Shown in pieces: positions 33,723 through 44,566 of a stretch of DNA of 64,000 nucleotides. The notes beneath the pieces were generated by a model. It was given only the letters and a program-made list of their open reading frames with translations. It searched no databases and was not told the origin of the DNA. The stretch covers positions 1,426,001-1,490,000 of the forward strand of contig JANATF010000010.1 in NCBI GenBank assembly GCA_029449245.1, written 5' to 3'. Within the stretch, counting starts at the first letter, position 1, and every line of letters starts with the position of its first letter. The translations under genes and the position numbers were made by a program. The stretch is from Mortierella alpina (lineage: Eukaryota; Mortierellomycota; Mortierellomycetes; Mortierellales; Mortierellaceae).

Positions 33723-36700
33723 ATGGATTCCCCATTTTCAGGCGAGAACAAATCCCCCACGTCAAATTCCAATCAACCCTCACGGGCTAATTCTGTCGAA
33801 AACACCTCCTCAGGGACACCACCCCAAGGCAATGCCTCTGCTTCGATAAACGGAGCCGATGCCTCAATGTCGGAACCTAACAAGAGGCCAGAGCTAGTAG
33901 ATAGTCTGGAGCAGAGAATTGCAGAAGATTCATATGATGCCGACGCTTGGCTCACGATCTTGAATGAAGCCGAAAAGGAGGGCGAGGTCAGTCGTGTCCG
34001 GGAGGTGTACGAGAGGTTCCTCAAAGTGTTTCCTACCTCGGTAAGTCAAGAGTTGCTTCTATCCATCCGAGCGCTGGCGCCTGCGCTCTTTTTTGATAAA
34101 TATATACGCTGTCAAATGAAACCCATTGTTTGTTGCCTTCCAATGCTTTTACTTTTGCCACCTTGTGTTTTCTACGGTTCTCAACACTTGCACAAAGGTG
34201 GACTATCTGGTCTCTACTTGGTCTCTCCTTTCAACAGAGATGACATGCTGCATTGTAATAAAACCGAGAGAAGAAGAAAAAAGAGAGCAAACAGCGTGAG
34301 CAATACAGAGTAGGACTCAGATGAGGGATCATGACCTCAGCGATCGACGCCTAGCACCGATTTTGGGTCTTGGAGTGCTAACAGCTGACACGGTCTCCAA
34401 CTGCACCAACTGCGCCAGACTTTTTTATTTTATTGTTGACAATCGACTTGGCATATGTATGCAACAGTGAACGAATAGTAACCAACTGCTTCTTGCATTC
34501 TCTGTTCACTCTTTGCTCCTTGCTCCAATTGTTCTTTTTTCCTTCTTCTTTCGCCCGGTGTATCGTTTTATGATGTGGCCGTTGATCATCCTTGGACCTC
34601 CCCCTTCTTTCCCACCTTCCCTCGCCTTGGCCCCCTGAAATTAATAAACGTCCGATGCATCCCACGATATGGCTGTGCCCTGTGCTTGCCCGGGTTATCG
34701 TGTCCACCCCCCTTCCTCTTCCTTTCGCCTTCCCGCCCATTCGCATTGGTCGACTCTCCACCGTTATTGTTTTCAACAACATCCATCTCCGAACATCCCA
34801 CATACTCCTTCGACCCCTCCATAGCCTAGGTACTGGGTTCAGTATGCCGAGTTTGAACTCAAGCACCATCACTTCACAGAGGTTGAGGCCATCTTTCAAC
34901 GCTGCCTGAGATCTGTTCTGTCAGTAGATCTCTGGAAATATTACTTGAATTACATCCGCCGTATCAACACTGGTCCAGACTCCAAGGACATCATCACCAA
35001 GGCATATGAATTTGTTCTACAGCATGTTGGCCTCGATCGCGACTCGGGACCTATTTGGAGCGATTACTTGTTCTTTTTAAAGTCTGGACAGGTAAGTTTT
35101 GCAAAGTGGATGTGAAGAATAAAAAGAATGAAAGGAATTTCGAGACAGCAAGGGTAAAAAAAAAAAAAAAAGACTGAACACAAGACTTGTTATTCTCCTG
35201 GTTGCATTTTTTTAGACCAGCAACACCTGGGAGGAGCAGCAAAAGATGGATGCGATGCGTCGGGTATATCAGAGAGCAGTCTGCATCCCACTCAACAACA
35301 TTGAGAACATTTGGAGAGACTATGACTCGTTCGAAAACGGACTCAACAAACTGACGGCGAAAAAGTTTTTGCAGGAGCGCTCTGCAGGATATATGACGGC
35401 GCGTATGATGTGGAAGGAGCTCCGGAAGCTGACGGATGGTATCAACAAGAACCTGCTGCCTCGACCCGTCAAGTGGACGGAGCGTGAGCTGCACCAGCTA
35501 GAGCAATGGAAGCGATATATTCGATGGGAGAAATCGAACCCGCTCAATTTTGAGGATCCAGCGGCGTTGTCGGCCCGTGTCGCATGGACGTACAAGCAGG
35601 CGTTGTTGTCAATGCGGTTCTACCCCGAGATTTGGTTCGAGGCCGCCAACTACTTTGGTGAGATTGGGCGGATGGATGAGGCGGTTGCGCTCTTGAAGAA
35701 CGCATGCGAGATCATGCCCACGAGCTTTTTGCTTCACTTTGCATACGCTGAGATGGAGGAATCGCGCAAGAACTTCAAGGAGAGTCGGGCGGCCTTCGAG
35801 GCTCTGGTTAAGAGCTTGACAGAGAAAATTGACGATATGAACTCCAAGGTGAATGAGGAGGTGCAGGCTGCAAAGGCGGCTCTTTCGGCAGAGCAACAGC
35901 TTTTGGAGGGAGGATCTTCATCAAAGAAAGTCCGTGATATCGAGGAGGTCGACGGTGAGATGCGTGAGCGCGAGCGCGATGAGCTCAAGAAGCGGACTAA
36001 AGAGCTTCAGCAGTACGAGAAGCTGGCAAGGAAGGAGGTCGAGGAGATGATCAAAGGATGCGGTTTGGCTTGGATCATGTTTATGCAGTTTGTTCGTCGC
36101 ACGGAGGGAACCTCGCAGTGGAGACAGGTTTTTAGTCGTGCTCGTCGGTCCAACGGATGTCCCTACCAAGTATACATTGCCGCCGCCTTGATGGAATACC
36201 ATTGTACGAAGGACTCGGCGATTGCCGGCAAGGTCTTTGAGCTCGGTTACAAGAACTTCAGTGACGAGACAGCCTATGTGGATCAATATTTGGAGTTTTT
36301 GATCCAGCTAAACGACGACAGCAATGCGAGGGCTCTTTTCGAACGTGCCTTGATCAACATGACACCCGAGAAGGCCAGCCCGCTTTGGGAAAAGTTCTCA
36401 GAGTACGAGAACAAGTATGGCGATCTGGCTGCAATTACAAAGGTCGAGAAGCGCCGCCGGGAGGTGTACCCCAACGACTCTGTGCTGGATCGCTTTGCAG
36501 CAAGATATAGCTATAATGAGCTCAAAGTCATTGAAGAAATGGACATGGGCGCCAGCAGTAAGTTTTCTCTTGGCAAAAAAAAGCAGTACGTGTGCGTGGA
36601 TGGTGCCACTTGTTCTAATCACCCTTCATATCATCGTCATCGCTTATAGTCCGTAAGAATATCCATGTGCCAGCCTTGACAGACTTTTCGAGCGACTTTC

Positions 36701-37860
36701 CACCTCCACCAACGGTCGATTTGGACAATGCAGCTCGTCCAGGCCGACGACCTTTGATGGAGCCTGTGCATGCGGATTTGTACCCTCGTCCCGATTTTGG
36801 CATGTGGAACAGCTATAGGGTCTATCCCGAGATGATCCGTAAGCCCGCCCCCACGAGTGCTCCCAGGGACCGAGATACAATTGCTCGACCTGGTGATATG
36901 GATACAGTGCCTCATTCGCACATGGGCGACAGAGATCGTGAGAGGGACCGTGAAGCACATGATCATGAGATGAGACGGTCGCCCGGTCCTGGACCAGGAT
37001 TTGCACCCAAGCCGCCTCTGCCACCTCAAGTGCCGCCTCCTATGCCGCCCCAGGCGCCGCCATTGCAGCTGCAGGCTCCTCCGATTCCACCTCCACAGCA
37101 ACAGCAGCAGCAACAGCAACAACAGCAGCAACAACCACTACAGCCGCCTGTTGTACCAGGATGGACCGCAAGTCCTCATGGCTTGATTCCAGATGCGCTG
37201 GCCTTTTTCTTGTCGAACCTGCCGCCAGCATCCAGTTTTGATGGACCTGTTCTGTCAGCGGGGGATGTTTTGGATCTTATCCGGGCTGCTCAAATCCCAG
37301 CAGGTCATAATTTGATCATTCCTCCACCTGTACCTGGCCAGCCCCAACAACAGCCACAGCAACAGCAGCAACAGCAGCAACAACAACAACAACAACAGCA
37401 GCAACAGCCAGGACCATCCGGACTGGCAGCTCATGGGGGTCACTTGGATGGCGGCCACCGTGATAGAGCACGGGGTCAAGGCCCGGTCGGAGGCCGTGGT
37501 GATATGGGAGGCAATGCCAACAGCTATCGCGGCGACCGTGAAAATCGGGATCGTGATTTTTCGCATGGCGGTATGAGCAATCGAGGAGAGCGTGATCGGG
37601 ACACACGCGATGCACGTGGAGGGTTTGATCGCGGAATGCGAGGAGGTGATCGGGGTGGATTTAGGGGACGTGGAGGTCCAGCTGGTGGACGCGGAGGTGG
37701 CATGAAGCGGAAAGGTCGGGACTATGATGATGAGGCAGGCGGAGGAGGCGGAGGCGGTGGTGCAGGAGGAGAGTTCAGAGGTCATATGCCTGGGGTGAAT
37801 AGGCCTCCAGAGTATGACCTGTTCAGAGCGAGACAGCAACGAAAAGCGAACATGGAGTAG
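33723..37860 (+). CDS. RNA14: RNA14/CstF-77 mRNA 3'-end processing protein with a polyQ and RGG tail
   Basis: Homologue of Rna14/CstF-77, the HAT-repeat scaffold of cleavage factor IA that positions poly(A)-site recognition. Exons are 33723-34040, 34825-35091, 35216-36557 and 36650-37860, giving 1,045 residues. HAT repeats run from about residue 58 to 640, with family blocks RRVYQRAVCIPLNNIENIWRDY, WKRYIRWEKSNPL, AYAEMEESR, YIAAALMEYHCTKD and ITKVEKRRREVY. The last exon is unusual. After a proline-rich stretch it has two glutamine runs (about residues 791-804 and 875-898), then a tail rich in Arg-Gly and Arg-Asp (GGDRGGFRGRGGPAGGRGGG) ending in an eight-glycine run. Intron 1 is 784 bases, far longer than its neighbours. 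The ATG at 33723 is the first in frame. Confidence 0.94.
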
Positions 37861-39557
37861 CAAAGTACATACATGTAGCTCTTTTTTTGTAGCAGCGGCA
37901 ATAGAATTGAATCAAAGAAGAAAAATCTGTGTACATTCATGTGCATCAATGTCTTGTGCTTGTGGGGGGAGACGGGAGGGAAGAATCGCAGAGTCTGTGG
38001 GCATGGACCTACTGCCCAAGGCTCTCCTGTCGTGGCGGCGTGGCGTGTGCATACCAATAACAGCCAAGAACACCGCGCCGCCGCGCCCAGGAAACGAGAT
38101 GAGAGCACAAGAAAATGATTGGCCAGAAATGCACGCGCAATGAGTCCTCTGCAAACTGCTTCGCAGTTTACTGACAAATCGGGCAGAAAAAAAAAAGCGA
38201 GTTGCAGCATCCCCCAATGGTACATGTACTTCCTGTGAACGAGCCTCCAAACTTGAACATGGCCCGATGCATGGTACATTCTTGATTGTTTCGGGTGCTG
38301 ATATATGAACACTTTTGGTCTGGCTGTGTTTCGATGCCTTCCATACTTATTTCTCAAGGTGTGAGCAGAGGGGGCCGTCTCTTCTGGAACGATTATGGCC
38401 CCGATGATAACGAATGTGGACAAAGAAACGAGTCGACTGACTGGTCGGCCAAGTCCTGCAAACAGTTACTCCGTCAGTGCGGTGAGCCGTGTGTGTGAAC
38501 GGGAACAAGGTCGCAGGGCAGCAATTGACCAATAGATTCACAGGTTTTGCTTGGCTTTCTCACAACCCATCCTAAAAAAGGAGGGCAGCAAATGCGATAA
38601 TTCCGCAGCGAATAGCGCTGGATATCCGCCAGCCATACAACCTCTATGGTGCGGGGGCTGCCTTGCAGAGGCCATGGCTCTATGGAACTGCAAGCATTGA
38701 GTGGCAGCAACAGTGTCTGAGCGTTCCTCTATCCTTCCACCTGGACTCTCAGATGGGGTGCTGCTGCTGAGGAGGAGTGAGTGGCATATGGGAGGGCATG
38801 TGGGCTGTACGGAGGGGGCGAGTGCGAGAGTGTCGTGACAGCCTGCGGTGTGCGGGCTGCGTATAAATTTCTCCACTTTTGCGGCGACCCCGTTTTCGCC
38901 TCTTTCCTCTCTTTTCCTCTTTCCTGTCCGCCATCCTCCCTTCTCCCCTCGCCCCTCTTCCCTGTTGCAGCTCTGCCCCATAGGCGTTGTTATTTAACCG
39001 TGTGTGTTTGATCGGGTTGTCACTCTTGCTCATATCCATCCAATCCAGTCCAATCCAATCCAATCCAATCCAATCCAATCCAATCCTTTAATCCATCCTC
39101 TCTCCCTCCATCCCTTCGCCATCATCATTTCACCACCGCCTTGACCCCCAGCAGACTATTGCGTGCGAGTGTTGTTTGACAGGTTCTCTGGTAGTTGTTG
39201 ACCCGAGAATCATCCTTGTTGTCGAGCCGTCCTTGCTCCGCTGCCCTCTGTCTTGCTCTTGTTGAGTGTTTGCCTTCGCCTTTTTTCTATTTATTCTTTT
39301 GGCCTCGCTGTCCAGTTATCCTTTCCTTCAAAAAAAAACTTCACAACACCCAAAAAACAATACAAAAAATCCTGCAAACAACCAAAAAAAAAAAAAAATA
39401 AGAACGTAGGTCAATCTCACGCCCACTTTCGACTTTCTTTTTTTCCGCAGCCTTTAACCGCCCTTTGCTTATATTGAGCTACCTCTTTTAACAACCTGCC
39501 TACGCTTGCTTTTCTATCCCCTTATCTCCACAGCCCAGCTCTTTCTTTTTTTTCGTC
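37861..39557. promoter_or_regulatory. Intergenic: RNA14 3' region and long promoter of the C2H2 gene
   Basis: This gap of 1,697 bases contains no supported gene. The right half is strongly C/T-rich and A-run-rich. It includes the tandem CCAAT array at 39038-39086 and a run of A near 39383-39398. A long promoter or leader fits a regulated transcription factor gene. Confidence 0.55.
39038..39086. repeat. Tandem CCAAT pentamer array
   Basis: About eight CCAAT pentamers in direct head-to-tail order, the last six or so uninterrupted, about 470-520 bases upstream of the C2H2 gene start. The array may be a cluster of CCAAT-binding (HAP/NF-Y) sites or simply a pentanucleotide microsatellite. Confidence 0.85.
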
Positions 39558-40745
39558 ATGAATCCCACCTTCGACATTATCCCAACAATCGAGATGTTCA
39601 ACGACTTTGGTTCCAACCCGTTCGTCGCCACCGCGATCCCGGAACTCAACAAAAGCAACACCAGCAGCAGCATCGACTGCCTCGACAGCAAAGACAACCA
39701 CTCCACCACGTCTGTCCTGAACCACAACAACACCTTCAACAACAACAACAACAACAACAATAGCAGCAACAACGACAGCGACAGCTTTGCAAACTACTGG
39801 GATTTCTTCGATGCCGATCAAGATTTTAGTGCTATTAACCTGGCCCTCACCCCAGAGCTCTCCCCGTCGTTGAGCATCCTGTCGCCTGATGTGAACCCTT
39901 TGAGTTCGCCATACGGTCTCGACTCGTTGTATAGCCCGAGTCCCTCGATGGGCTGGGCCTCGCCTTTAGAGCAGCAGCTCGGTGGCCTTCAGTCGCCAGA
40001 GTCGTTTGTCTTTGACTTTGACTTTGACCGCGAAAGCGATAGGGCAATTGCCGACTTTCAGCTCTTTCCGGACTGCTCTGCAGAGTCTGCAGCAGTCGAA
40101 CGGCTTTTGATGTCGCCCGTCCTTTCTCAGGCGGAATTGCTAGCCTTGGCACCCGTTCCTGAGACCGAGACCATCTTCGTCTCGCCCGTGGACTGCACCC
40201 CTGTCTCCACGATGGTTAATTCATCGCCCGCCATCAGCGTCTCTGACTCGTTCACCACCGCCAAGCTTCTCGGTCAAGAAGTCCAGGCGCCTGGCTCTAA
40301 TGTTGCACCAAGAAAACCGGTCCAGTCTCCCACCAAGCCCAAATTCGATCCTTACAAGAAACAGCGCCGCCGCCGCATCACCACGGAGGATGAGAACCGT
40401 GTCGAGATTAACGGCGTTGTCCGTTACAAATGCGATCAGTGTGGAAACCTCTTTTCACGGCCCTTCAACCTGAAGTCGCACCGCTTCACCCATGAGGGCC
40501 TCAAGCCTCACGTCTGTGATCACGTTGATTCGCATGGCGCAACCTGTGGAAGCGCTTTTGCCCGCCGCCATGACCTCGAGCGTCATACCCGTAGCCGCCA
40601 CAGCAAGATCAAGAAGGGTAACTGCAAGTCGTGCGGAGTCCAGTTCGCGAGGAGCGATGCGCACAAGCGCCACCTAGTCAACAGCCCAACCTGCCAGGAC
40701 GCGGCGTTGAACGAGCAGGATGAGGAACAAGTGAGCCATTTGTGA
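39558..40745 (+). CDS. C2H2 zinc-finger transcription factor, single exon (395 aa)
   Basis: Intronless gene. The N-terminal 280 residues look like an activation region: an asparagine run (about 58-72), acidic and aromatic stretches (FANYWDFFDADQDF, SFVFDFDFDRES) and many Ser-Pro sites. Next is a basic KKQRRRR. Three fingers follow: YKCDQCGNLFSRPFNLKSH (about 291-314), HVCDHVDSHGATCGSAFARRH (about 317-350, with a long Cys-Cys loop) and NCKSCGVQFARSDAHKRH (about 354-375). The layout resembles fungal Crz1/Msn-like factors, in which Ser/Thr-rich N-termini respond to signalling, but the subfamily is not certain. Its long promoter with a CCAAT array suggests complex control. Confidence 0.92.
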   Translation: MNPTFDIIPTIEMFNDFGSNPFVATAIPELNKSNTSSSIDCLDSKDNHSTTSVLNHNNTFNNNNNNNNSSNNDSDSFANYWDFFDADQDFSAINLALTPELSPSLSILSPDVNPLSSPYGLDSLYSPSPSMGWASPLEQQLGGLQSPESFVFDFDFDRESDRAIADFQLFPDCSAESAAVERLLMSPVLSQAELLALAPVPETETIFVSPVDCTPVSTMVNSSPAISVSDSFTTAKLLGQEVQAPGSNVAPRKPVQSPTKPKFDPYKKQRRRRITTEDENRVEINGVVRYKCDQCGNLFSRPFNLKSHRFTHEGLKPHVCDHVDSHGATCGSAFARRHDLERHTRSRHSKIKKGNCKSCGVQFARSDAHKRHLVNSPTCQDAALNEQDEEQVSHL

Positions 40746-42165
40746 TTTATTTGTTGTTGAAGTTGCATGTGTTTCTTGTTATGTTTCCCTCCACAGCTAT
40801 GTTGCTTTTTGTGTGATAAGAGGTGCTGTGTTGTGTATTGCGCGTGTGTGTGTGCAGCCACTTCCATGAAGAGGGTGTAAAAGCAAAAAAGACTTGGGAC
40901 CAACAAGAAGATGGGGTTTGTTGGGACAAAGCGGCCTTCTTGGTTCATTCTTTTTTTTTGTTTGGAACGGCAACTTGCACACACACACATATGCGCATGG
41001 ACGAACCCACTTGTCGCAATGGACAAAAAAAGAGTCAACTACAGTTAGGAAATCACACAAGACACGTTCGATCGTGCAACTCGCAACTATTTCGCAAAAA
41101 AAAAAAACACTCTCAACTCCCCTTTTTAGAGGATAGAAAGAAGGATGGAAGTCGGCTGGTGGAGGATGGATGATGGATATTCTGACTTTTCTTTTTTTGT
41201 CAGGAAGATGATGACAACTCGCAAGGATGGATAACATAAAGCTAAGCAGGTTTTCTAGGCTACAAATTTCCCCAACCTCCAACTGCACCCACTTCCTATC
41301 AGGCAGATCACCCCCAACACCCACCTTGTTTATACAGTTTTGTTGAGGATTGGACTTGAAGATGGCGCGGTTTCTTCTTTTTCATTCTTCTTTTTCGCAC
41401 TTTTCTTTCCCATCCTTCTTTCTTTATACCCGACTGTACATGTCAATCAGTTCCGAGTTGCTGAACGAGTTTGTTGTTATGTGTTCTCTTAGTGCCCCGC
41501 GTGCCGTGCGACTGAAGAAGCAAAGCAATCGCAGACCGCCTCATAGGAGCACAGAACAACAAAGCAGCCATTTCACTTTTTATTCATTTTTTTGTCTTCG
41601 TCGATCTCCTTCACCCAAATGCACCACACCATAATATACCGCCACGTAGTACGGATCGTACACCAAAAAAACAATAAAAACTCGTCTGTTAAAAGTAATA
41701 ATACCTCATTGTCTCTGCAGATGTGTGTCCGTTGAAAAGAGGAGAAAGAGAAATGAGAGAAGGAGCGGTGGCAAATATGGCGGATAATGCCCTGCCTTTC
41801 CTGTCGTATGGCCACATAAGTGAGGGTAGAGCAACCAGTGAAGACTCTTGATCACTGTTCACTCTCGTAGGCCAGTTCATGAACACCCCGGGGTATCCGC
41901 CATAGCAGAGCAGGGAAGGTGGCAGACAAAAGGACGTTTGTTCGTCTTGAGCTGGTGGATGTGGAAGGTGGCGAAGTGTTTTTGCCGCTTCGATTCTGAG
42001 TACTCTTATGACAGAAGTGTCAGTGCTCGACCTGCTGGACGACATGCACTAAGCGAGCGACGCAGAAACGAGATCTTATCCCCCAAGAAAACAAATTTAA
42101 GTAAAGCCAATAAAGACGCGTCCGCAATGTCGAGTTACAAATGAAGACGTTCAAGGCGGCTATAA
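40746..42165. other. Intergenic after the C2H2 gene; no gene recognised
   Basis: About 1.4 kb with A/T runs, short C/T-rich blocks and only chance open frames. The left part should be the C2H2 3' untranslated region. Confidence 0.45.
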
Positions 42166-42780
42166 TGCCCAGAACCTTTCAGCCCTCATCGCGATCCACT
42201 TTATGTATTATAATATGCTGACTCTTGACTAGGACTATGACAAGGCCATGCAGTGGTTTCTCAAGGTAAGCGATGCTGTAAATGCCTTTGCCATACACAG
42301 AACTGGAGTCTTGTACTGTACAACAATGGCCTAGGCATTGAGCAAAACTACGGCACTGGAGTCGCTGAAGTCATGTTCCACATTGGCGTCTTGTACGGCC
42401 ATGGCTTTGGTGTTGAGCAGGACTAAACCAAGGCTTTGGGTTGGTATTTAAAATCAAGTGAAGCTGGATCTGCTCGCGCCACGGTCTACATCGGCAGTTT
42501 CTACGACCATGGCCTCGGCATTGAACAGGACCACAAGAAGGCTACGGAATGGTATCTCAAAGCAAGCGATAATGGAGTTGCCGGTCTCTTCTTCATGTCT
42601 TGTATTGTGCACCACATTTGTCTCGGCTGTGTCTCGGCTGTGTCGCGAGACGACGACTTGGCTATGGAGTGGCATCTCAAATCCCGCGATGCAGGAGCCA
42701 ATTCTGGATCCGCGTCGTGTGCTGCCCAGACCTTGGTCTTGAGCGGGTTGGTGGTGAGTGGTATCACGAGAAGCCGTAGG
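42166..42780 (+). pseudogene. Decayed Sel1-repeat (TPR-like) gene
   Basis: Several Sel1-like units can be read, but not in one open frame: DYDKAMQWFLK (about 42233), GIEQNYGTGVAEV...GVLYGHGFGVEQD (about 42335-42424), ALGWYLKSS...GSFYDHGLGIEQD (about 42433-42530) and KKATEWYLKASDNG (about 42537). A TAA stop at 42424-42426 interrupts the third unit, and other stops lie upstream. The order (tyrosine/glycine-rich turn, then AxxWYLK) is typical of Sel1 proteins, which act as adaptors in fungi. The gene looks dead; gene boundaries are approximate. Confidence 0.7.
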
Positions 42781-43084
42781 AGCAACGGTCAAGTGTTTAT
42801 AACACGAATGCAGCAGAGCCTTGCGCCAAGCACTGCTCTGTCCACAGATGGACGCTTTGGCATCGTCGTGCTCTGCTCTAGTCTTTTTGACGTGCCTTGT
42901 TTCCTTTCCTTTCTCGCGCCACCATCTTCCGCACTGTTCCTTCGCCACCATTTTGCCATCACCCCGTATATATTCCCTCGCCCATCCTTCTTTGACTTCT
43001 CTCTCGCTCCACTCTCGCTCCACTCTCACTCCAGTCTTGCGCCCTCATTCACACACATCTTTTCTCATCCTCTCACATCCAAAC

Positions 43085-43740
43085 ATGTCCAACAGCCGCC
43101 CCAAAATGCTCGCTGCAGACTGCGCAACGACATGGTGTACCAACAACAATGTCCCATTAACATGTTTCGTGTCGCCCTGGTTTGGTGCTCTTGATCTGGT
43201 TGTCGACTACAAGAGCGTGGAGCACCACAATCAACAGAAGGAGAACCAAGAATGGTTTTGTTTCTTCTGGTACTCCAACGGCAGCGCCGCAACTCACTGG
43301 GGGTTCGACCTCTTCATCAACATCAACGACGCGTCCGCGTACAAAGGAGCCGTCATTGTTCGGGTGTCGACCGGCAAACTCGCGGTGTACGCCAAGCGAG
43401 TGTATTACGTCTTTGAAGGAGTCAAGCGTAAGCTGCAGTATGCGAAAAGCTCGGAGATGCCTAACTCGCAAGACCAGTTTGGTGCCATCGACACCCACAG
43501 GATGTACTGTACAACTACTACATTGCCGACAATCCCAAGTACAGTAAAGATGCGAAGAGTGAGGGGCAGCTTCGTGACGAAAACCTGCGTGGGCTGATGG
43601 ATGAAGCGATAGAAACTATTGAGGCTGGTGGAAGGATGCATTCATACCGTTTCCATGTTCCCATCATTGAGGGACTTCTGGCCGATCTAGTGGATGGGCT
43701 TGTTTCGTCCAAAGACGATAGACGACGATATTATGAGTGA
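43085..43740 (+). CDS. Unrecognised protein gene with one frame break near 43420-43500
   Basis: Begins MSNSRPKMLAADCATTWC at 43085 after a promoter with C/T-rich blocks and a TATA-like gtatata at 42964. The first part is aromatic and strand-like (EWFCFFWYSNGSAATHWGFD, VIVRVSTGKLAVYAKRVYYV). After about 43500 the sensible frame changes: VLYNYYIADNPKYSKDAKSE then MDEAIETIEAGGRM and VPIIEGLLADLVDG, ending at a TGA at 43740. Either a ~83-base intron with a weak GT donor (gtcaag, phase 0) and the acceptor cacccacag joins the two, or there is a real frameshift. The strong donor gtaagc nearby gives the wrong phase. No family recognised. Confidence 0.45.
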
Positions 43741-43875
43741 AAAATTGTGTTTGTGAATGTAGACAGGTCCTTGAGCGCCATGGATGCAAGAAAAAACTCA
43801 TTGGGTACCCAAATATTGCCCAGTCTTAGTTGCTAAGCGCCTTTATGAAGCCTTTTATAAAGAAAGAAGCTTGCT

Positions 43876-44202
43876 GTGAGGTATATTCAGGAGGGAGCAG
43901 GCACAGCATCGAAGGAGCTCGACCCAATTCGCGAAAAGGTCATCTCAGACCTACGTACTCACATAAAGGCGCTTAATCGGCGCCTTGCCAGCTTGAAGGC
44001 AGATGTGGCCTCCACCATGTCAGTCAACGAACACCAGGATCAAGTTTATCAACCGAAGCAGACCCTGGCGCTGAGAGATGACAAGATTCGACTTGCCGAA
44101 CTGGCATAGCTGGAGAGGATCCGGGTCGCCGAGTTGGAACATCTGGAGAGGGTCCAGCCTACTAAGCTGACCCTATATGAAAGCCCAAGATTCGAGACCT
44201 GA
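43876..44202 (+). pseudogene. Broken paralogue of the 11-residue-repeat gene
   Basis: Related in order and content to the gene at 44567-45043: a helical segment (VISDLRTHIKALNRRLASLK), a linker, then RLAELA-stop-LERIRVAELEHLERV. A TAG at 44107-44109 cuts the first repeat unit; reading through it, the frame continues to a TGA near 44200. No ATG start is evident at its left end, so its 5' part may also be lost. Confidence 0.6.
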
Positions 44203-44393
44203 TGATCAAAGTTAAAGCCCATTTATGGGGGGCTTCGATCATCAAGATGGAGCACGCATAAAAAAACACGACCACTCTCTTTCCCTTTACCCGCTTTGCC
44301 TTTGTGCGTCCACTCTCGCGTTACATTTTTGCCTTTTTTTTCAGTTCTTCAGCTCTGTCATTTTTTCACGTCCAGCTGTCGCACATCTTGACC

Positions 44394-44531
44394 TTCATTC
44401 ATTCATTCATTCATTCATTCATTCATTCATTCATTCATTCATTCATTCATTCTTCATTCATTCATTCATTCATTCATTCATTCATTCATTCATTCATTCA
44501 TTCATTCATTCATTCATTCATTCATTCATTC
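44394..44531 (+). repeat. (ATTC)n tetranucleotide microsatellite
   Basis: About 34 units of ATTC with one break near 44451, in the leader of the repeat-protein gene. Six CAG trinucleotides follow directly (44531-44549). Confidence 0.95.
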
Positions 44532-44566
44532 AGCAGCAGCAGCAGCAGCAAGTTTATATTGGACCA

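Noticed and set aside
39500-39821. Minus-strand Leu/Val-rich frames opposite the C2H2 gene
   Set aside because: They are the antisense of the asparagine codon run; the C2H2 frame is clearly the coding one.
44225-44566. Upstream extension of the repeat-protein frame (Phe-Ile-His-Ser repeats)
   Set aside because: It is only the translation of the ATTC microsatellite and C/T-rich leader; the first ATG after it is used instead.
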